Shown here one piece after another: positions 1 to 8,639 of a stretch of DNA of 64,000 bases; positions within the stretch are counted from its first letter, which is position 1, and the number at the start of each line of letters is the position of its first letter. This DNA is from Flavobacteriales bacterium (GTDB lineage Bacteria > Bacteroidota > Bacteroidia > Flavobacteriales > JASBRU01), in contig JASBRU010000004.1 of the NCBI GenBank assembly GCA_030149285.1, forward strand, positions 248,001 to 312,000. Direction: 5' to 3'. The notes under the pieces were generated by a model, which was given only the letters and a program-made list of their open reading frames with translations, searched no databases and was not told the DNA's origin. A program made the position numbers and the translations under genes.

Positions 1-1056
1 GTGGTAAATGATGTAACCTCTACAGGCTTTACTACTGATATTACATCAGGAGTAAATGCTCCAGGGGCATCTCGTTATCCGCAATCTACATGGTCTTCTC
101 TTTCAGCATATGCAAATGACCAAATAGAGGTAGGCAGTAAGTTTATTATTCAGGTAGGTTTACGCTTCAACCAGTTTAAGCTAGACTCTGATTTTGATAC
201 CTCTTTTTATCCATTCCCGTTTACATCGGCAACTATAAATAATAGTGCTGTTACAGGAAGTATTGGAGGGGTTTATAGACCAACCAAATCATGGGTAATT
301 AGTGCAAACTTAGGAACAGCATACCGTTCTCCAAATGTAGATGATATAGGTAAGGTATTTGATTCTGAGCCTGGAGCGGTAACCGTACCTAACCCCAGCT
401 TAAATGCAGAACAAGCCTATAATGTAGACTTTGGAGTAACCAAAATTTTTGGAAACTTTGTAAAGGTTGATGCTACTGCATATTATACCATTTTACAAGA
501 TGCATTGGTTCGTAGAAATTTTCAGTTAAACGGACAAGACAGCATTATGTACGATGGTACTTTAAGCCAAGTGCAAGCCATACAAAACGCTGCAGAAGCA
601 AATGTGTATGGTGTGCAAGCAGGAGTTGAGGTAAAGCTCCCTTCGGGCTTTAGTTTATCGTCTAACATTAACTACCAAAAAGGAGAAGAAGAGTTAGATG
701 ATGGATCAACTAGCGCATCTAGACATGCTGCTCCGTTATTTGGAGTTACTCGCCTTACCTATAGCTATAATAAGTTAGATCTTCAGTTTTATTCAATGTA
801 TCAGGCAGAACGTAATTTTGAGGATTTGCCAATAAGTGAACAAGGTAAAGATGAGATATATGCTAAGGATGAGAATGGTAATAACTATTCCCCATCTTGG
901 TATACATTAAATTTAAAAGCTATGTATCAATTATCAGATGCATTGAGCCTAAGCGCGGGTGTAGAGAATATAGCTGACAAGCGTTACCGCCCATACAGTT
1001 CAGGTATCTCTGCACCGGGAAGGAACTTTGTTTTCTCCTTGAGAGCTAATTTCTAA
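1..1056 (+). CDS. TonB-dependent receptor, C-terminal part (5' end outside window)
   Basis: The reading frame is open from the first base, so this is the C-terminal 351 residues of a longer outer-membrane receptor. The sequence consists of alternating amphipathic beta strands separated by polar loops, and it ends in a typical receptor terminus (ENIADKRYRPYSSGI, then a final strand ending in Phe). The family imports siderophores, cobalamin, metals or glycans using TonB energy. The plug domain and TonB box lie upstream, so the substrate cannot be inferred. A strong hairpin terminator follows 21 bases after the stop. The GTG at base 1 is only the window edge and should not be read as a true start. 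Confidence 0.88.
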   Translation: MVNDVTSTGFTTDITSGVNAPGASRYPQSTWSSLSAYANDQIEVGSKFIIQVGLRFNQFKLDSDFDTSFYPFPFTSATINNSAVTGSIGGVYRPTKSWVISANLGTAYRSPNVDDIGKVFDSEPGAVTVPNPSLNAEQAYNVDFGVTKIFGNFVKVDATAYYTILQDALVRRNFQLNGQDSIMYDGTLSQVQAIQNAAEANVYGVQAGVEVKLPSGFSLSSNINYQKGEEELDDGSTSASRHAAPLFGVTRLTYSYNKLDLQFYSMYQAERNFEDLPISEQGKDEIYAKDENGNNYSPSWYTLNLKAMYQLSDALSLSAGVENIADKRYRPYSSGISAPGRNFVFSLRANF

Positions 1057-1077
1057 TCAGAAATATCACATTATATA

Positions 1078-1101
1078 AAAGCCCGCTAATTAGCGGGCTT
1101 T
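1078..1101 (+). terminator. Intrinsic terminator after the TonB receptor
   Basis: A perfect inverted repeat AAAGCCCGCT / AGCGGGCTTT with loop AATT lies 21 bases after the receptor stop, followed by a T-rich tract. The same AAGCCCGC...GCGGGCTT stem recurs elsewhere in the window. Confidence 0.85.
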
Positions 1102-1194
1102 GGTTTTTTAGATAAAGGGGGGCTATAATTAGAAAAATTTATAATTTACGCATCAAATGTAATATAGTAAATACCTCATTGTAAGTTATTTTTA

Positions 1195-2316
1195 ATGCAA
1201 TCATTCAACTTTGTTGTTAACGCTATAGCTAGTGTAAATGCTTTTGTGTTGTTTTCTTTTTTGATGTTTAGAAAAAACAACTCTTTGCCTAATCAGGCAA
1301 TAGCTATCATTATGTTAGTCCCCGCTTTATATTTTGCCAATAGTATGTTGATGCTTAATCAACAAGGTTGGCAATTTTATCCTGTATTTTTTATCGTTCA
1401 GTTTTTAGCAATTCTTTACACGCCATCAGTTTCAACCTACGTATATGCTTTACTTGGAAAGAGCCTTAAAAAACTGTTGCCTATATATATAGTTGCAGGA
1501 CTAATTGGTGTAATACCAATTTATTTAGGAGTGCAGTTTATGGGTTGGACTGTAAGTGAACAGCAGTTATTTTTTGAAAAACTGATAAAGGGGCCTTACC
1601 CTATATCTGTAACTATTTACAGTATTATCTTCTATTCTTTTCAGCAAATAATATTTATATACCTATTGGTAGTAGTGCTAAAAGCAAAACACAAAGCTTT
1701 AGGGTATCACTCAAATCTAGATAAAACAAAGCACCATTACCTTCAAAATTTCATGACTCTTTTGGTGGTTTTTAATTTTTTAATAGTTGTGTTGTATTTG
1801 GTTTTTGATATTCTTTTTGTTGAATATACGCTCTTGCCTTTAATTATAGGTACAATATATACTTACATAGTGTATTATGCATTTAAGAGTAATACAGTTT
1901 ATACAAAAGAAGGATATAAAATTCATCTAAAAACAGCTACAGAAATAGAGCATGATAGTGTTGATGAAGATGACTCTAAAGAGGAGCAACAAACCAAAGA
2001 GATTATAAGTGAGATTGATAAAGCACTTCATATAGATGGCTTATTAAGGGACCCACAGTTATCAATAAATAAGCTAGCCGGTCATATAAACAAGTCTGTA
2101 AAGTCTGTATCAAGAACCATTAATACTGAAATGCAGTCTAATTTTTATGATTTGGTAAACTCAAAAAGAGTTGAGGAATCTAAAAAACTACTTCAATCTA
2201 AAAAAGAATATACAATAGAAGGAGTAGCCTATGAAGTGGGCTTTAATAGCAGAGCTTCTTTTTATAGGGCATTCAAAAAATATGCTGGGACAACCCCAAC
2301 TGACTACACAAAATAG
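1195..2316 (+). CDS. AraC-family transcriptional regulator with N-terminal multi-helix membrane domain
   Basis: The first ~235 residues form about seven hydrophobic helices, with no periplasmic domain of note. A charged linker follows, and residues ~270-373 are an AraC-type double helix-turn-helix with the typical ending (EVGFNSRASFYRAFKKYAG, then TPTDY). The architecture predicts a membrane-bound transcription factor that senses something in or near the inner membrane; this role is inference. It stands alone between two secreted or outer-membrane genes on the same strand. The start ATG at 1195 gives a hydrophobic first helix without a signal peptide. Target genes are unknown; the flanking receptor and T9SS protein are obvious candidates. 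Confidence 0.85.
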   Translation: MQSFNFVVNAIASVNAFVLFSFLMFRKNNSLPNQAIAIIMLVPALYFANSMLMLNQQGWQFYPVFFIVQFLAILYTPSVSTYVYALLGKSLKKLLPIYIVAGLIGVIPIYLGVQFMGWTVSEQQLFFEKLIKGPYPISVTIYSIIFYSFQQIIFIYLLVVVLKAKHKALGYHSNLDKTKHHYLQNFMTLLVVFNFLIVVLYLVFDILFVEYTLLPLIIGTIYTYIVYYAFKSNTVYTKEGYKIHLKTATEIEHDSVDEDDSKEEQQTKEIISEIDKALHIDGLLRDPQLSINKLAGHINKSVKSVSRTINTEMQSNFYDLVNSKRVEESKKLLQSKKEYTIEGVAYEVGFNSRASFYRAFKKYAGTTPTDYTK

Positions 2317-2435
2317 CTTTGTTTTGTCTCATTGGCGGTAATTGAGACAGCTTTTCATTATCAATTCTTACATCTTTTGTATTCCAATCATACATTAGCA
2401 TTCTAATGAAATAATGATAATCAATTCCCTTAATT

Positions 2436-3734
2436 ATGAAAAGAATACTACTCTTAACACTATTAATTTTTATAGGTTTTTTCTCTATGGCTCAGCAATG
2501 GGAGTCAACAAATTTGGCAACATTTAATTTTGCTAATACAACTTTAGAGAGTCATAATAATACTCTATACAGTATATACAACACTAGTTTATCAGGAGAT
2601 GTATATACTTTAGATGCAGGAAAAACAAGCTGGACCCAGCAAACATTTAGTGGTGTAACAGGCTTTCCTACGTTTTTAGAAAGCACAGGAGATAAGCTTT
2701 ATCTAGGAACAGTTGGATTAGGCTTTAGTATGATTTATTATACAACTGATAATGGTGCTACTTTTGTTGAAGACACAGTAGGTTTACCAAAGTTTACATC
2801 AGGTGTAAATACACTTTATGGGTTTCAATTTTTTAATGGTAAGGTTGTAGCCAACATGGGGTCATCAGGTTATTGGTTAAAAGATACCGCTGATGTTTCT
2901 TGGGCTCAAATAGATGTGCCTACTTTTTTTAATGGAGGAACAGATCCTCTGGCTTTTTATAATGATAGTATTTATGCTTTTGATAATGCAGCAGCAACAA
3001 CATTTTATGTTTCCGGAGATTATGGAGCAACATGGATGACAAGAACGATAAGCTTACCGGCTTCTTATAAAGCAGATTTATTAATAGCCAATGCTTCTAC
3101 CGGAAGACTATATACTTCAGGTTCATCAAATAGTGGAGCGCAGTATGGAGTATATTATTCTGATGACCATGGGTTTAACTGGACTGAAGCAACTAACCTT
3201 AACACATTTATTGGCACAGATGCTAATGGTGGTCAGCAAGAAGTAACTGCTATGTATGCAAACGGCAACACTATATTTATGGCACTTGAGAATGATGCGT
3301 CAAACTCTAGGCCTGATGTATTAAGCTCTTCAACGGGTATTGCTAATATGGCAGTAGACACGGTAGGGCTATTAACTGACCCAAGCGGGATGATGAATGG
3401 AGCTAGATTTTTAGAATTTCAGGGAGACGTGTATATGGGGCTTAATGTTAGAGATGTTTATAGGAAGTCTTCATCAAGTACAATAGGATTGTCGGAAACC
3501 AACTTAAACGAGGTTATTTTGTATCCAAACCCAAGTTCAGAGAAAATATATTTTAGCGGACTAAATGGGGTAAATAATAGAGTAAGAATTATTAATACTA
3601 TAGGAGTTGAAGTAATAAATACAACCATGCTAAGTAATAGTATTGAAATTTCGGGTTTAGCTAAAGGTATATATGTTGTACAAATTTTATCAGATGGGAA
3701 GTTAGTGGAGACAATGAGGTTGTTTAAAAATTAA
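2436..3734 (+). CDS. Secreted BNR/beta-propeller-like protein with T9SS type A sorting domain
   Basis: Residues 1-19 are a signal peptide (MKRILLLTLLIFIGFFSMAQ). The middle ~320 residues contain repeated short strands with SGDYGATW and SDDHGFNW motifs, which are Asp-box-like turns typical of sialidase or exo-glycosidase-type beta-propellers and photosynthesis-stability-like repeats. Residues ~350-432 are a Por secretion tail: LYPNPSSEKIYF, then a central strand region, then SGLAKGIYVVQI. The protein is therefore probably exported by the type IX system and anchored or released at the surface. No catalytic residues could be assigned, so enzymatic activity is uncertain. Confidence 0.82.
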   Translation: MKRILLLTLLIFIGFFSMAQQWESTNLATFNFANTTLESHNNTLYSIYNTSLSGDVYTLDAGKTSWTQQTFSGVTGFPTFLESTGDKLYLGTVGLGFSMIYYTTDNGATFVEDTVGLPKFTSGVNTLYGFQFFNGKVVANMGSSGYWLKDTADVSWAQIDVPTFFNGGTDPLAFYNDSIYAFDNAAATTFYVSGDYGATWMTRTISLPASYKADLLIANASTGRLYTSGSSNSGAQYGVYYSDDHGFNWTEATNLNTFIGTDANGGQQEVTAMYANGNTIFMALENDASNSRPDVLSSSTGIANMAVDTVGLLTDPSGMMNGARFLEFQGDVYMGLNVRDVYRKSSSSTIGLSETNLNEVILYPNPSSEKIYFSGLNGVNNRVRIINTIGVEVINTTMLSNSIEISGLAKGIYVVQILSDGKLVETMRLFKN

Positions 3735-3775
3735 TATTCCCTGAAAACTACTTTCTGATTTAATTCAGATTGTTG

Positions 3776-4492
3776 TCAAAGCTCGCTAATTAGCGAGCTT
3801 TTTTTATTAGAGAAACTATATTTTTTTACCAAATACCATGTTATAATTCCAGGTATAATAATGGTTTGCCATGAGAAAAATAGAAGCTGCTCCCATCCGC
3901 CTAATTCAACAATATCTCCTTTAATTACAAATAGCGAATTACCAAGAGGTCCTGCTGAAAAAACTACTATGCTAACTATAATCCACCCAAAGTGTAAACC
4001 CAATGGAGCATATAATGATTTGGTTTTAGCAAAAGCATAGGCAAACATCCATCCTGCAGCACCGGTTAAAAGAAAAACATAAGTCATTGGAATAATACCA
4101 CTACCAAACATTTGATAGCTAAACCAATGATATATACCAAATGCTGCTGCACTTATAACGCAGCCCCAGTTAACCCCTAATAGCTTGATAAGTAAATATA
4201 AAATTGCTCCGCGAAAAATTAACTCTTCTAACAGAGCTGCTTTAAATGTCCACCAAATACCATTTAGGCTCTCCATGAAGCCATAGTCAGGGTTTCTTAT
4301 GTAACTAACTTCATTAAAATAGGCTTGGCCTAATAGATTAATTGTACAAAATAACACCATAAGTACAAACCCTGAAGTAAACTCTTTCAAGCGGCGCAAA
4401 TTGGGTTTAATACCTAATACAGTTATATGTTCTCTTTTAAATAACCAAAGAGTAACCCAGCAGAGAATAAATACAACTAAAACACCTAGCAT
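3776..4492 (-). CDS. CPBP family intramembrane glutamic endopeptidase
   Basis: A 238-residue integral membrane protein with about seven hydrophobic segments. The CPBP (Abi/Rce1-like) catalytic motifs are all present: E89-E90 and R94 in LLEELIFRGAI, H122 in FGIYHW, and H167 in LHFGW. Family members cleave CAAX-type or other membrane peptides or are implicated in bacteriocin self-immunity; the substrate here is unknown. The last seven codons and the stop lie inside a terminator hairpin. The ATG at 4492 follows an AT-rich upstream region. The neighbour downstream on the same strand ends elsewhere, so this looks monocistronic. Confidence 0.87.
   Translation of the reverse strand: MLGVLVVFILCWVTLWLFKREHITVLGIKPNLRRLKEFTSGFVLMVLFCTINLLGQAYFNEVSYIRNPDYGFMESLNGIWWTFKAALLEELIFRGAILYLLIKLLGVNWGCVISAAAFGIYHWFSYQMFGSGIIPMTYVFLLTGAAGWMFAYAFAKTKSLYAPLGLHFGWIIVSIVVFSAGPLGNSLFVIKGDIVELGGWEQLLFFSWQTIIIPGIITWYLVKKYSFSNKKSSLISEL
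3778..3801. terminator. Shared bidirectional terminator that also codes the end of the CPBP gene
   Basis: Perfect inverted repeat AAAGCTCGCT / AGCGAGCTTT with loop AATT, followed by a T run on the plus strand (3802-3806). Read on the minus strand, the same bases are the last codons (S-S-L-I-S-E-L-stop) of the CPBP protease gene. Confidence 0.8.
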
Positions 4493-4572
4493 ACCACAAA
4501 ATTATTTTAAACTTGGGCTAATATACTTTTAATAAGTAAAATATAATTCTTTACGGCTGGTTTATATATATG

Positions 4573-5292
4573 CTAAATCGAATATCCTTTCATTCTGCCT
4601 TGGTGTGTGAAACTTAGTTTTGTGTATATGCGTTCACCGGCTGTTGAGGCGACTAATACTACTTGCGTACTACCGTTTTCATAAGCCTCGGATAACAACT
4701 TATCTGTCATTATTCTACCTAATCCCAAACCTTGGTATTTAGGAATGGTTCCAATCATATGTAGACCGGAAATACCATTGCTATCTAACAGTATTAAACC
4801 ACAGCTTACAAACTCACCCTCATATTCGCCAATAAATAATTTTAGTATAGAAGAATTAAGTAAAGCGATAATAGTATCAGAAAGGACTTCGTAACCGAAG
4901 GATAAGGATGCAATTTTTGCAAACATCTCTGCTGTTTGGTTATTGTTAACGGGTACTATTGAAGGAAATTTTTGTGCAAGTTTGTTTTCTTCTTTCAAGT
5001 CCAAATACATTCCGGCAACATCATATCTCAATGGGAAACCATTTCTTTGAAGGCTAGATTCAACAGTTTTGTCATCTGCTATTGAAATAGCATTGGGTAA
5101 TATGTTTGAGTTAATTTTTGAGCGTAACTCACTGAAGTCTACTTCAGATTCATTCAGCCTAAAAACTTTGCTAGGCCAAGAATCATTGCCAGATTTGACA
5201 TAATTATACTGATTGCCTTTTACAAGGGAATTAGTTCTTTCCCCTATATGCTCCCACAGTTCAAATAAGTTATTAATGATATAATTTTTCAT
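4573..5292 (-). CDS. GNAT family N-acetyltransferase
   Basis: A 239-residue protein. The C-terminal half (residues ~115-239) carries a GNAT fold with the acetyl-CoA pyrophosphate-binding signature (PKYQGLGLGRIMT). The N-terminal ~110 residues are a less conserved extension, giving a two-domain form seen in several stand-alone GNAT proteins. The substrate is unknown. Its ATG overlaps the TGA of the upstream MFS gene by four bases (5289-5292), so the two are translationally coupled. Together with the Crp/Fnr gene above, this forms a three-gene regulator-efflux-acetyltransferase cassette that would suit drug or toxic-amine resistance (inference). Confidence 0.82.
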   Translation of the reverse strand: MKNYIINNLFELWEHIGERTNSLVKGNQYNYVKSGNDSWPSKVFRLNESEVDFSELRSKINSNILPNAISIADDKTVESSLQRNGFPLRYDVAGMYLDLKEENKLAQKFPSIVPVNNNQTAEMFAKIASLSFGYEVLSDTIIALLNSSILKLFIGEYEGEFVSCGLILLDSNGISGLHMIGTIPKYQGLGLGRIMTDKLLSEAYENGSTQVVLVASTAGERIYTKLSFTHQGRMKGYSI

Positions 5293-6479
5293 TTTGTTTT
5301 ATTCGTATAAAATTTAAGAATTACTATTGAGATGACTCCAACTATTAAGTATCCTATAACAATGGGTGTTACAGAATGATTATAAAAATGACCAATTAGT
5401 ATTGATAATGGAACTGATAATAGTGTTGAAACAGCACCTATTATAGAGGCACCTAAGCCTGCAATGTGTCCCAATGGTTGAATGGACAAAGAACTTAAGT
5501 TACCTACCAATACTCCGTAACTAAAGAGCTGAATAAACATAAATATAACAAAGAACCCTAAGCTGGGTGAGTTGTAATAGTTGGCAAATGAGAATAGGAC
5601 TGTAGTAATTAAGCTAGTTGTAATAGCAATTTTAACCAGTTTTACCATGCCTAATAAAAGCACAAGCTTGCCATTTAAAAAAGAGGCCACCCCAATGCTT
5701 AAAGCTAAAAAGGCGAAATAATATGGGTAGTTGCTTTTAAGCTGGTACTGAAATTCAAAAATGGGCTGTGATAGGTTGAGGTAAGTAATAAAAACTCCTG
5801 AATACAAGCCAAGAATAATAATGTAGCTCAAAGAAGCTTTGTTTTTAATAACCTCTAAAGATGCATTTAAAATATGTTTTAGTGTAAAGCTTTTTCTCTT
5901 TTGGAAAGCTAAGGTTTCGGGCATTCGGTATTTAAATAGTATAAACGTACAAGCTCCTAAAACTATAAATGCAAGAAATAATAATCTCCAGTTTGAAACA
6001 AGTAAAATAGATTTTCCGATAATTGGAGATAAAGTAGGAGTAAGAATATATATGACCATTATAAATGACATTGCTTTTGCCATTATATTCCCTTCAAATC
6101 GGTCTCTAACTATAGCCAAACTAATAACTCTTGGAGCACCTAGCCCCATACCCTGAATAACTTGCCCAATAAGTAAGTGTGTTAAATTTTGTGACAAAAA
6201 TGAGATGATGCAACCTAAAAGAAATAATAACAAGCCAATGTATACTGTAGGTTTACGGCCAAGATTGTCTGATAATGAACCATAAATGAGTTGACTAGCC
6301 CCTAAGCCTAAGTAGAGTAATGAAATGCTTAATTGTATTTGGTTTTTGTTACTAAGCTCAAAGGATGTAGATATATCATGAAAAGCAGGCAAGAGCATAT
6401 TTATAGAGAAAGACACTAAAGCCATTAATAATGCCACTAATGAGATGAATTCGATAAAACTTACTTCCTTACTTTTCAT
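5289..6479 (-). CDS. MFS drug efflux transporter, Bcr/CflA-like
   Basis: A 396-residue protein with twelve predicted membrane helices. Residues ~60-135 carry the Bcr/CflA-type signatures: YGSLSDNLGRKPT (motif A between helices 2 and 3), IQGMGLGAPRVISLAIVRD, and the helix-5 motif C-like TPTLSPIIGK. The family exports bicyclomycin, chloramphenicol and related compounds by proton antiport; the specific substrate here is not predictable. It lies 52 bases downstream of a Crp/Fnr regulator gene and overlaps the following GNAT gene by ATGA, so the three are probably co-transcribed. Confidence 0.86.
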   Translation of the reverse strand: MKSKEVSFIEFISLVALLMALVSFSINMLLPAFHDISTSFELSNKNQIQLSISLLYLGLGASQLIYGSLSDNLGRKPTVYIGLLLFLLGCIISFLSQNLTHLLIGQVIQGMGLGAPRVISLAIVRDRFEGNIMAKAMSFIMVIYILTPTLSPIIGKSILLVSNWRLLFLAFIVLGACTFILFKYRMPETLAFQKRKSFTLKHILNASLEVIKNKASLSYIIILGLYSGVFITYLNLSQPIFEFQYQLKSNYPYYFAFLALSIGVASFLNGKLVLLLGMVKLVKIAITTSLITTVLFSFANYYNSPSLGFFVIFMFIQLFSYGVLVGNLSSLSIQPLGHIAGLGASIIGAVSTLLSVPLSILIGHFYNHSVTPIVIGYLIVGVISIVILKFYTNKTK

Positions 6480-6531
6480 GGAACAAAAGTCAGGAGAGCC
6501 GAAGTCAAATTCCTTAATCTGTATTAAGAAA

Positions 6532-7107
6532 TCACTTCTTTAGGAGGTCATGCCTAACTTTACTTAAATGTTCAGGGCTAATATTAAGGTAAGAAGCAAT
6601 TATATATTGTGGAACACGAGGTTCTATATACCCGTATTTATCTCTAAACTCAAGGTAACGTTCTTCGGCAGTTTTATTAAGCTGATTAAATGCCCTATTG
6701 TATAAGCGAGTATATGATTGTTGAATTTTTATCCTAGAAAAGCTTTCCATTGCAGGTACCTCTTTGTACAGTTGTTCTAGGTCATTTTTATGAATTTGCA
6801 ATATAGTTGTAGGCTCATAAACAGTTAAGTATATATTACTAGTTGTATCTGATAAGTAACTATACAGGTCATTTATCCAGGCACTTTCAATGCCAATCTG
6901 AATGGTTATTTCTCTAGCTTGATTATCAATAATATAAACCCTAACAAGACCCTTTTCAATAAACTTCATGTGTTTAGATACAGTAGCATAAGAAGGAATT
7001 ATATCCGATTTATCATATTCTTTTTTATGAAACTTATCCAGGACTCTCTGTAAGTCAGAGTCATTAATGCTAACAGTGTTCTTTATATCGGTAATAAGGT
7101 TATGCAT
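6532..7107 (-). CDS. Crp/Fnr family transcriptional regulator
   Basis: A 191-residue protein with an N-terminal cyclic-nucleotide-binding-like beta-roll (residues ~25-115) and a short C-terminal helix-turn-helix (VPQYIIASYLNISPEHLSKVR), the common Bacteroidota form. No clear Fe-S cysteines are present, so it is unlikely to be an FNR-type oxygen sensor. It is the first gene of a minus-strand set with the Bcr/CflA-like exporter and a GNAT protein and probably regulates them (inference). A paralog of the same size is found at 11860-12429, also next to small stress-type genes. Confidence 0.86.
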   Translation of the reverse strand: MHNLITDIKNTVSINDSDLQRVLDKFHKKEYDKSDIIPSYATVSKHMKFIEKGLVRVYIIDNQAREITIQIGIESAWINDLYSYLSDTTSNIYLTVYEPTTILQIHKNDLEQLYKEVPAMESFSRIKIQQSYTRLYNRAFNQLNKTAEERYLEFRDKYGYIEPRVPQYIIASYLNISPEHLSKVRHDLLKK

Positions 7108-7159
7108 TTATATAAATTGTTTTAAGAAATGTAAATTTAAGGCTTAAATAACGAATGAT

Positions 7160-7738
7160 ATGAAAATAGCTAGAGTTGTTATATTGCTACTTATGTGCTC
7201 TTTTAGTTCTTTAAAAGCACAAGAGAACCCAGACTCCTTGCTTATGGATTTGGAGTTTACAGAAATTTCTGAAACAGCTTTTTTAGAGGTATATACAGAT
7301 ACCGAAATGCATGAATATGTGAAGGCATTTAAAGCATTAGGCTTATCTATTAGAGATACCTGCTATGAAATTTGTGAAGAATACTTAGTGGATAATAACT
7401 CGGGAGAAGAAATGTACTTACCATCAGGTTATGATGCAGGTGTTTTAGGTTTAGTATTTTCGCCATCTGCTAAGTTTATGCTAGTCTATTCGTCGTATGA
7501 TGGACCGGATTATGATAACTATTATGAGGATAGGGCAGAGTTTTTTCTTTTTTCTGTAAAAAAAGGGAAAGGGTTGTCAGCAGTTAAGCTTTATGGAGAA
7601 TTTTATACAAAAGATTGGTCTATAGAAGAAATTATATGGATTGATGATAAAACCATTGCTCTAAAAATTTATGAAGGCCCTCGTAGAGGAAATGGTGTAC
7701 AAGGAGGCTATAAGTACTTAAAAACAACTATTAAATAA
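7160..7738 (+). CDS. Hypothetical secreted protein
   Basis: A 192-residue protein I do not recognise. Residues 1-20 are a signal peptide ending in LKAQ. The mature part is acidic and aromatic-rich, with a stretch around residue 110-130 of repeated Asp/Tyr (SSYDGPDYDNYYEDRAEF). It begins divergently from the Crp/Fnr gene, 52 bases away, and ends one base before the GTG start of the GyrI-like gene, so it is the first gene of a probable 3-gene plus-strand operon with that gene and the VOC gene. No catalytic motif was seen. Confidence 0.65.
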   Translation: MKIARVVILLLMCSFSSLKAQENPDSLLMDLEFTEISETAFLEVYTDTEMHEYVKAFKALGLSIRDTCYEICEEYLVDNNSGEEMYLPSGYDAGVLGLVFSPSAKFMLVYSSYDGPDYDNYYEDRAEFFLFSVKKGKGLSAVKLYGEFYTKDWSIEEIIWIDDKTIALKIYEGPRRGNGVQGGYKYLKTTIK

Positions 7739-7739
7739 A

Positions 7740-8216
7740 GTGAAATTTAGAATAGAAATTTTACCAGAAACAAAGCTAATAGGTGTGCGAATGAAAATGT
7801 CATTTGCCAATAACAAAACGGCAGAACTGTGGAAAAGCTTTATGCCCCGCAGGAATGAAGTAGGTAGCAGAACGAGCATTGATTTTTTCTCAATGCAAAA
7901 ATATGGGGAGGATTTTAGTACTACTAAGTTTAACCCCAATGCAGTTTTTGAAAAGTGGGCAGCCGTTGAGGTAAATAGTTTTGATACGGTTCCGGAAGGG
8001 ATGGAAGCTTATACAATAAAGGGCGGTAAATATGTAGTGTTCCATTATATAGGTGCGGCAAACGGACCATTCAACCCCTTTCAGTATATATTTCAGGAGT
8101 GGTTGCCACAATCTGGTTACCAAATAGATAACAGGGAGCACTTTGAAGTATTGGGCGAAGGCTATAATCCTACTGACCCAAATGCCGAAGAAGATATATG
8201 GATTCCGATTAAATAA
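7740..8216 (+). CDS. GyrI-like / effector-binding domain protein
   Basis: A 158-residue stand-alone GyrI-like (SOUL/AraC effector-binding) domain. The N-terminal IEILPETKLIGVRMKMS followed by WKSFMPRR is typical of the stand-alone family, which binds hydrophobic or cationic small molecules and includes cyclopropanoid hydrolases and gyrase inhibitors. I chose the GTG at 7740, one base after the previous stop, because an internal ATG at 7791 would remove the conserved first strand. It probably belongs to one operon with the secreted protein upstream and the VOC gene 6 bases downstream. Confidence 0.78.
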   Translation: MKFRIEILPETKLIGVRMKMSFANNKTAELWKSFMPRRNEVGSRTSIDFFSMQKYGEDFSTTKFNPNAVFEKWAAVEVNSFDTVPEGMEAYTIKGGKYVVFHYIGAANGPFNPFQYIFQEWLPQSGYQIDNREHFEVLGEGYNPTDPNAEEDIWIPIK

Positions 8217-8222
8217 AAGAAT

Positions 8223-8639
8223 ATGTCATTTTCTATTGATTTTTTAGACCATGTAGCAATAATGGTAGCCGATGTTAATGCCTCGGCAGACTGGTATGAA
8301 AAAGTACTGGGTTTAAAAAGATACCAACTGCCAGAGTGGGGAGAGTATCCGGCATTTATGTTGGCAAATAAAGCAGGGGTAGCACTGTTTCCAGTGGATA
8401 GCTCTAATAATAATAGTTATAAAAACAGAATAAGAATAGACCATTTTGCCTTTAATGTGACCAATGAAAATTTTGAAAAAGCAAAACAACAGTATGAAAA
8501 ACTAGGGTTACAATTTCAAATTCAGGATCATCATTACTTCCACTCTATTTATACAAAAGATTTAGACGGGCATGTAGTAGAATTAACAACACTTGTAGTA
8601 GAAGAAAAAGACTTTTATAAAATAAAGCCTAGTAAATAA
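8223..8639 (+). CDS. VOC family (glyoxalase/bleomycin-resistance fold) protein
   Basis: A 138-residue single-module vicinal-oxygen-chelate protein. Putative metal ligands are a His in the opening LDHVAIMV strand, a His in RIDHFAFNV, and a Glu in GHVVELTT, as expected for the two beta-alpha-beta-beta-beta repeats. The family includes lactoylglutathione lyases, extradiol dioxygenases and antibiotic-binding proteins; the substrate is unassigned. Its 3' end overlaps the 3' end of the convergent SLC13 transporter gene by 25 bases (8615-8639). Confidence 0.82.
   Translation: MSFSIDFLDHVAIMVADVNASADWYEKVLGLKRYQLPEWGEYPAFMLANKAGVALFPVDSSNNNSYKNRIRIDHFAFNVTNENFEKAKQQYEKLGLQFQIQDHHYFHSIYTKDLDGHVVELTTLVVEEKDFYKIKPSK

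Noticed and set aside
1-3. GTG at the first base as a true start
   Set aside because: The sequence begins in the middle of a beta-barrel; the frame simply runs in from outside.
5839-6156. 105-codon frame antisense to the MFS gene
   Set aside because: It mirrors the hydrophobic transporter and has no independent support.
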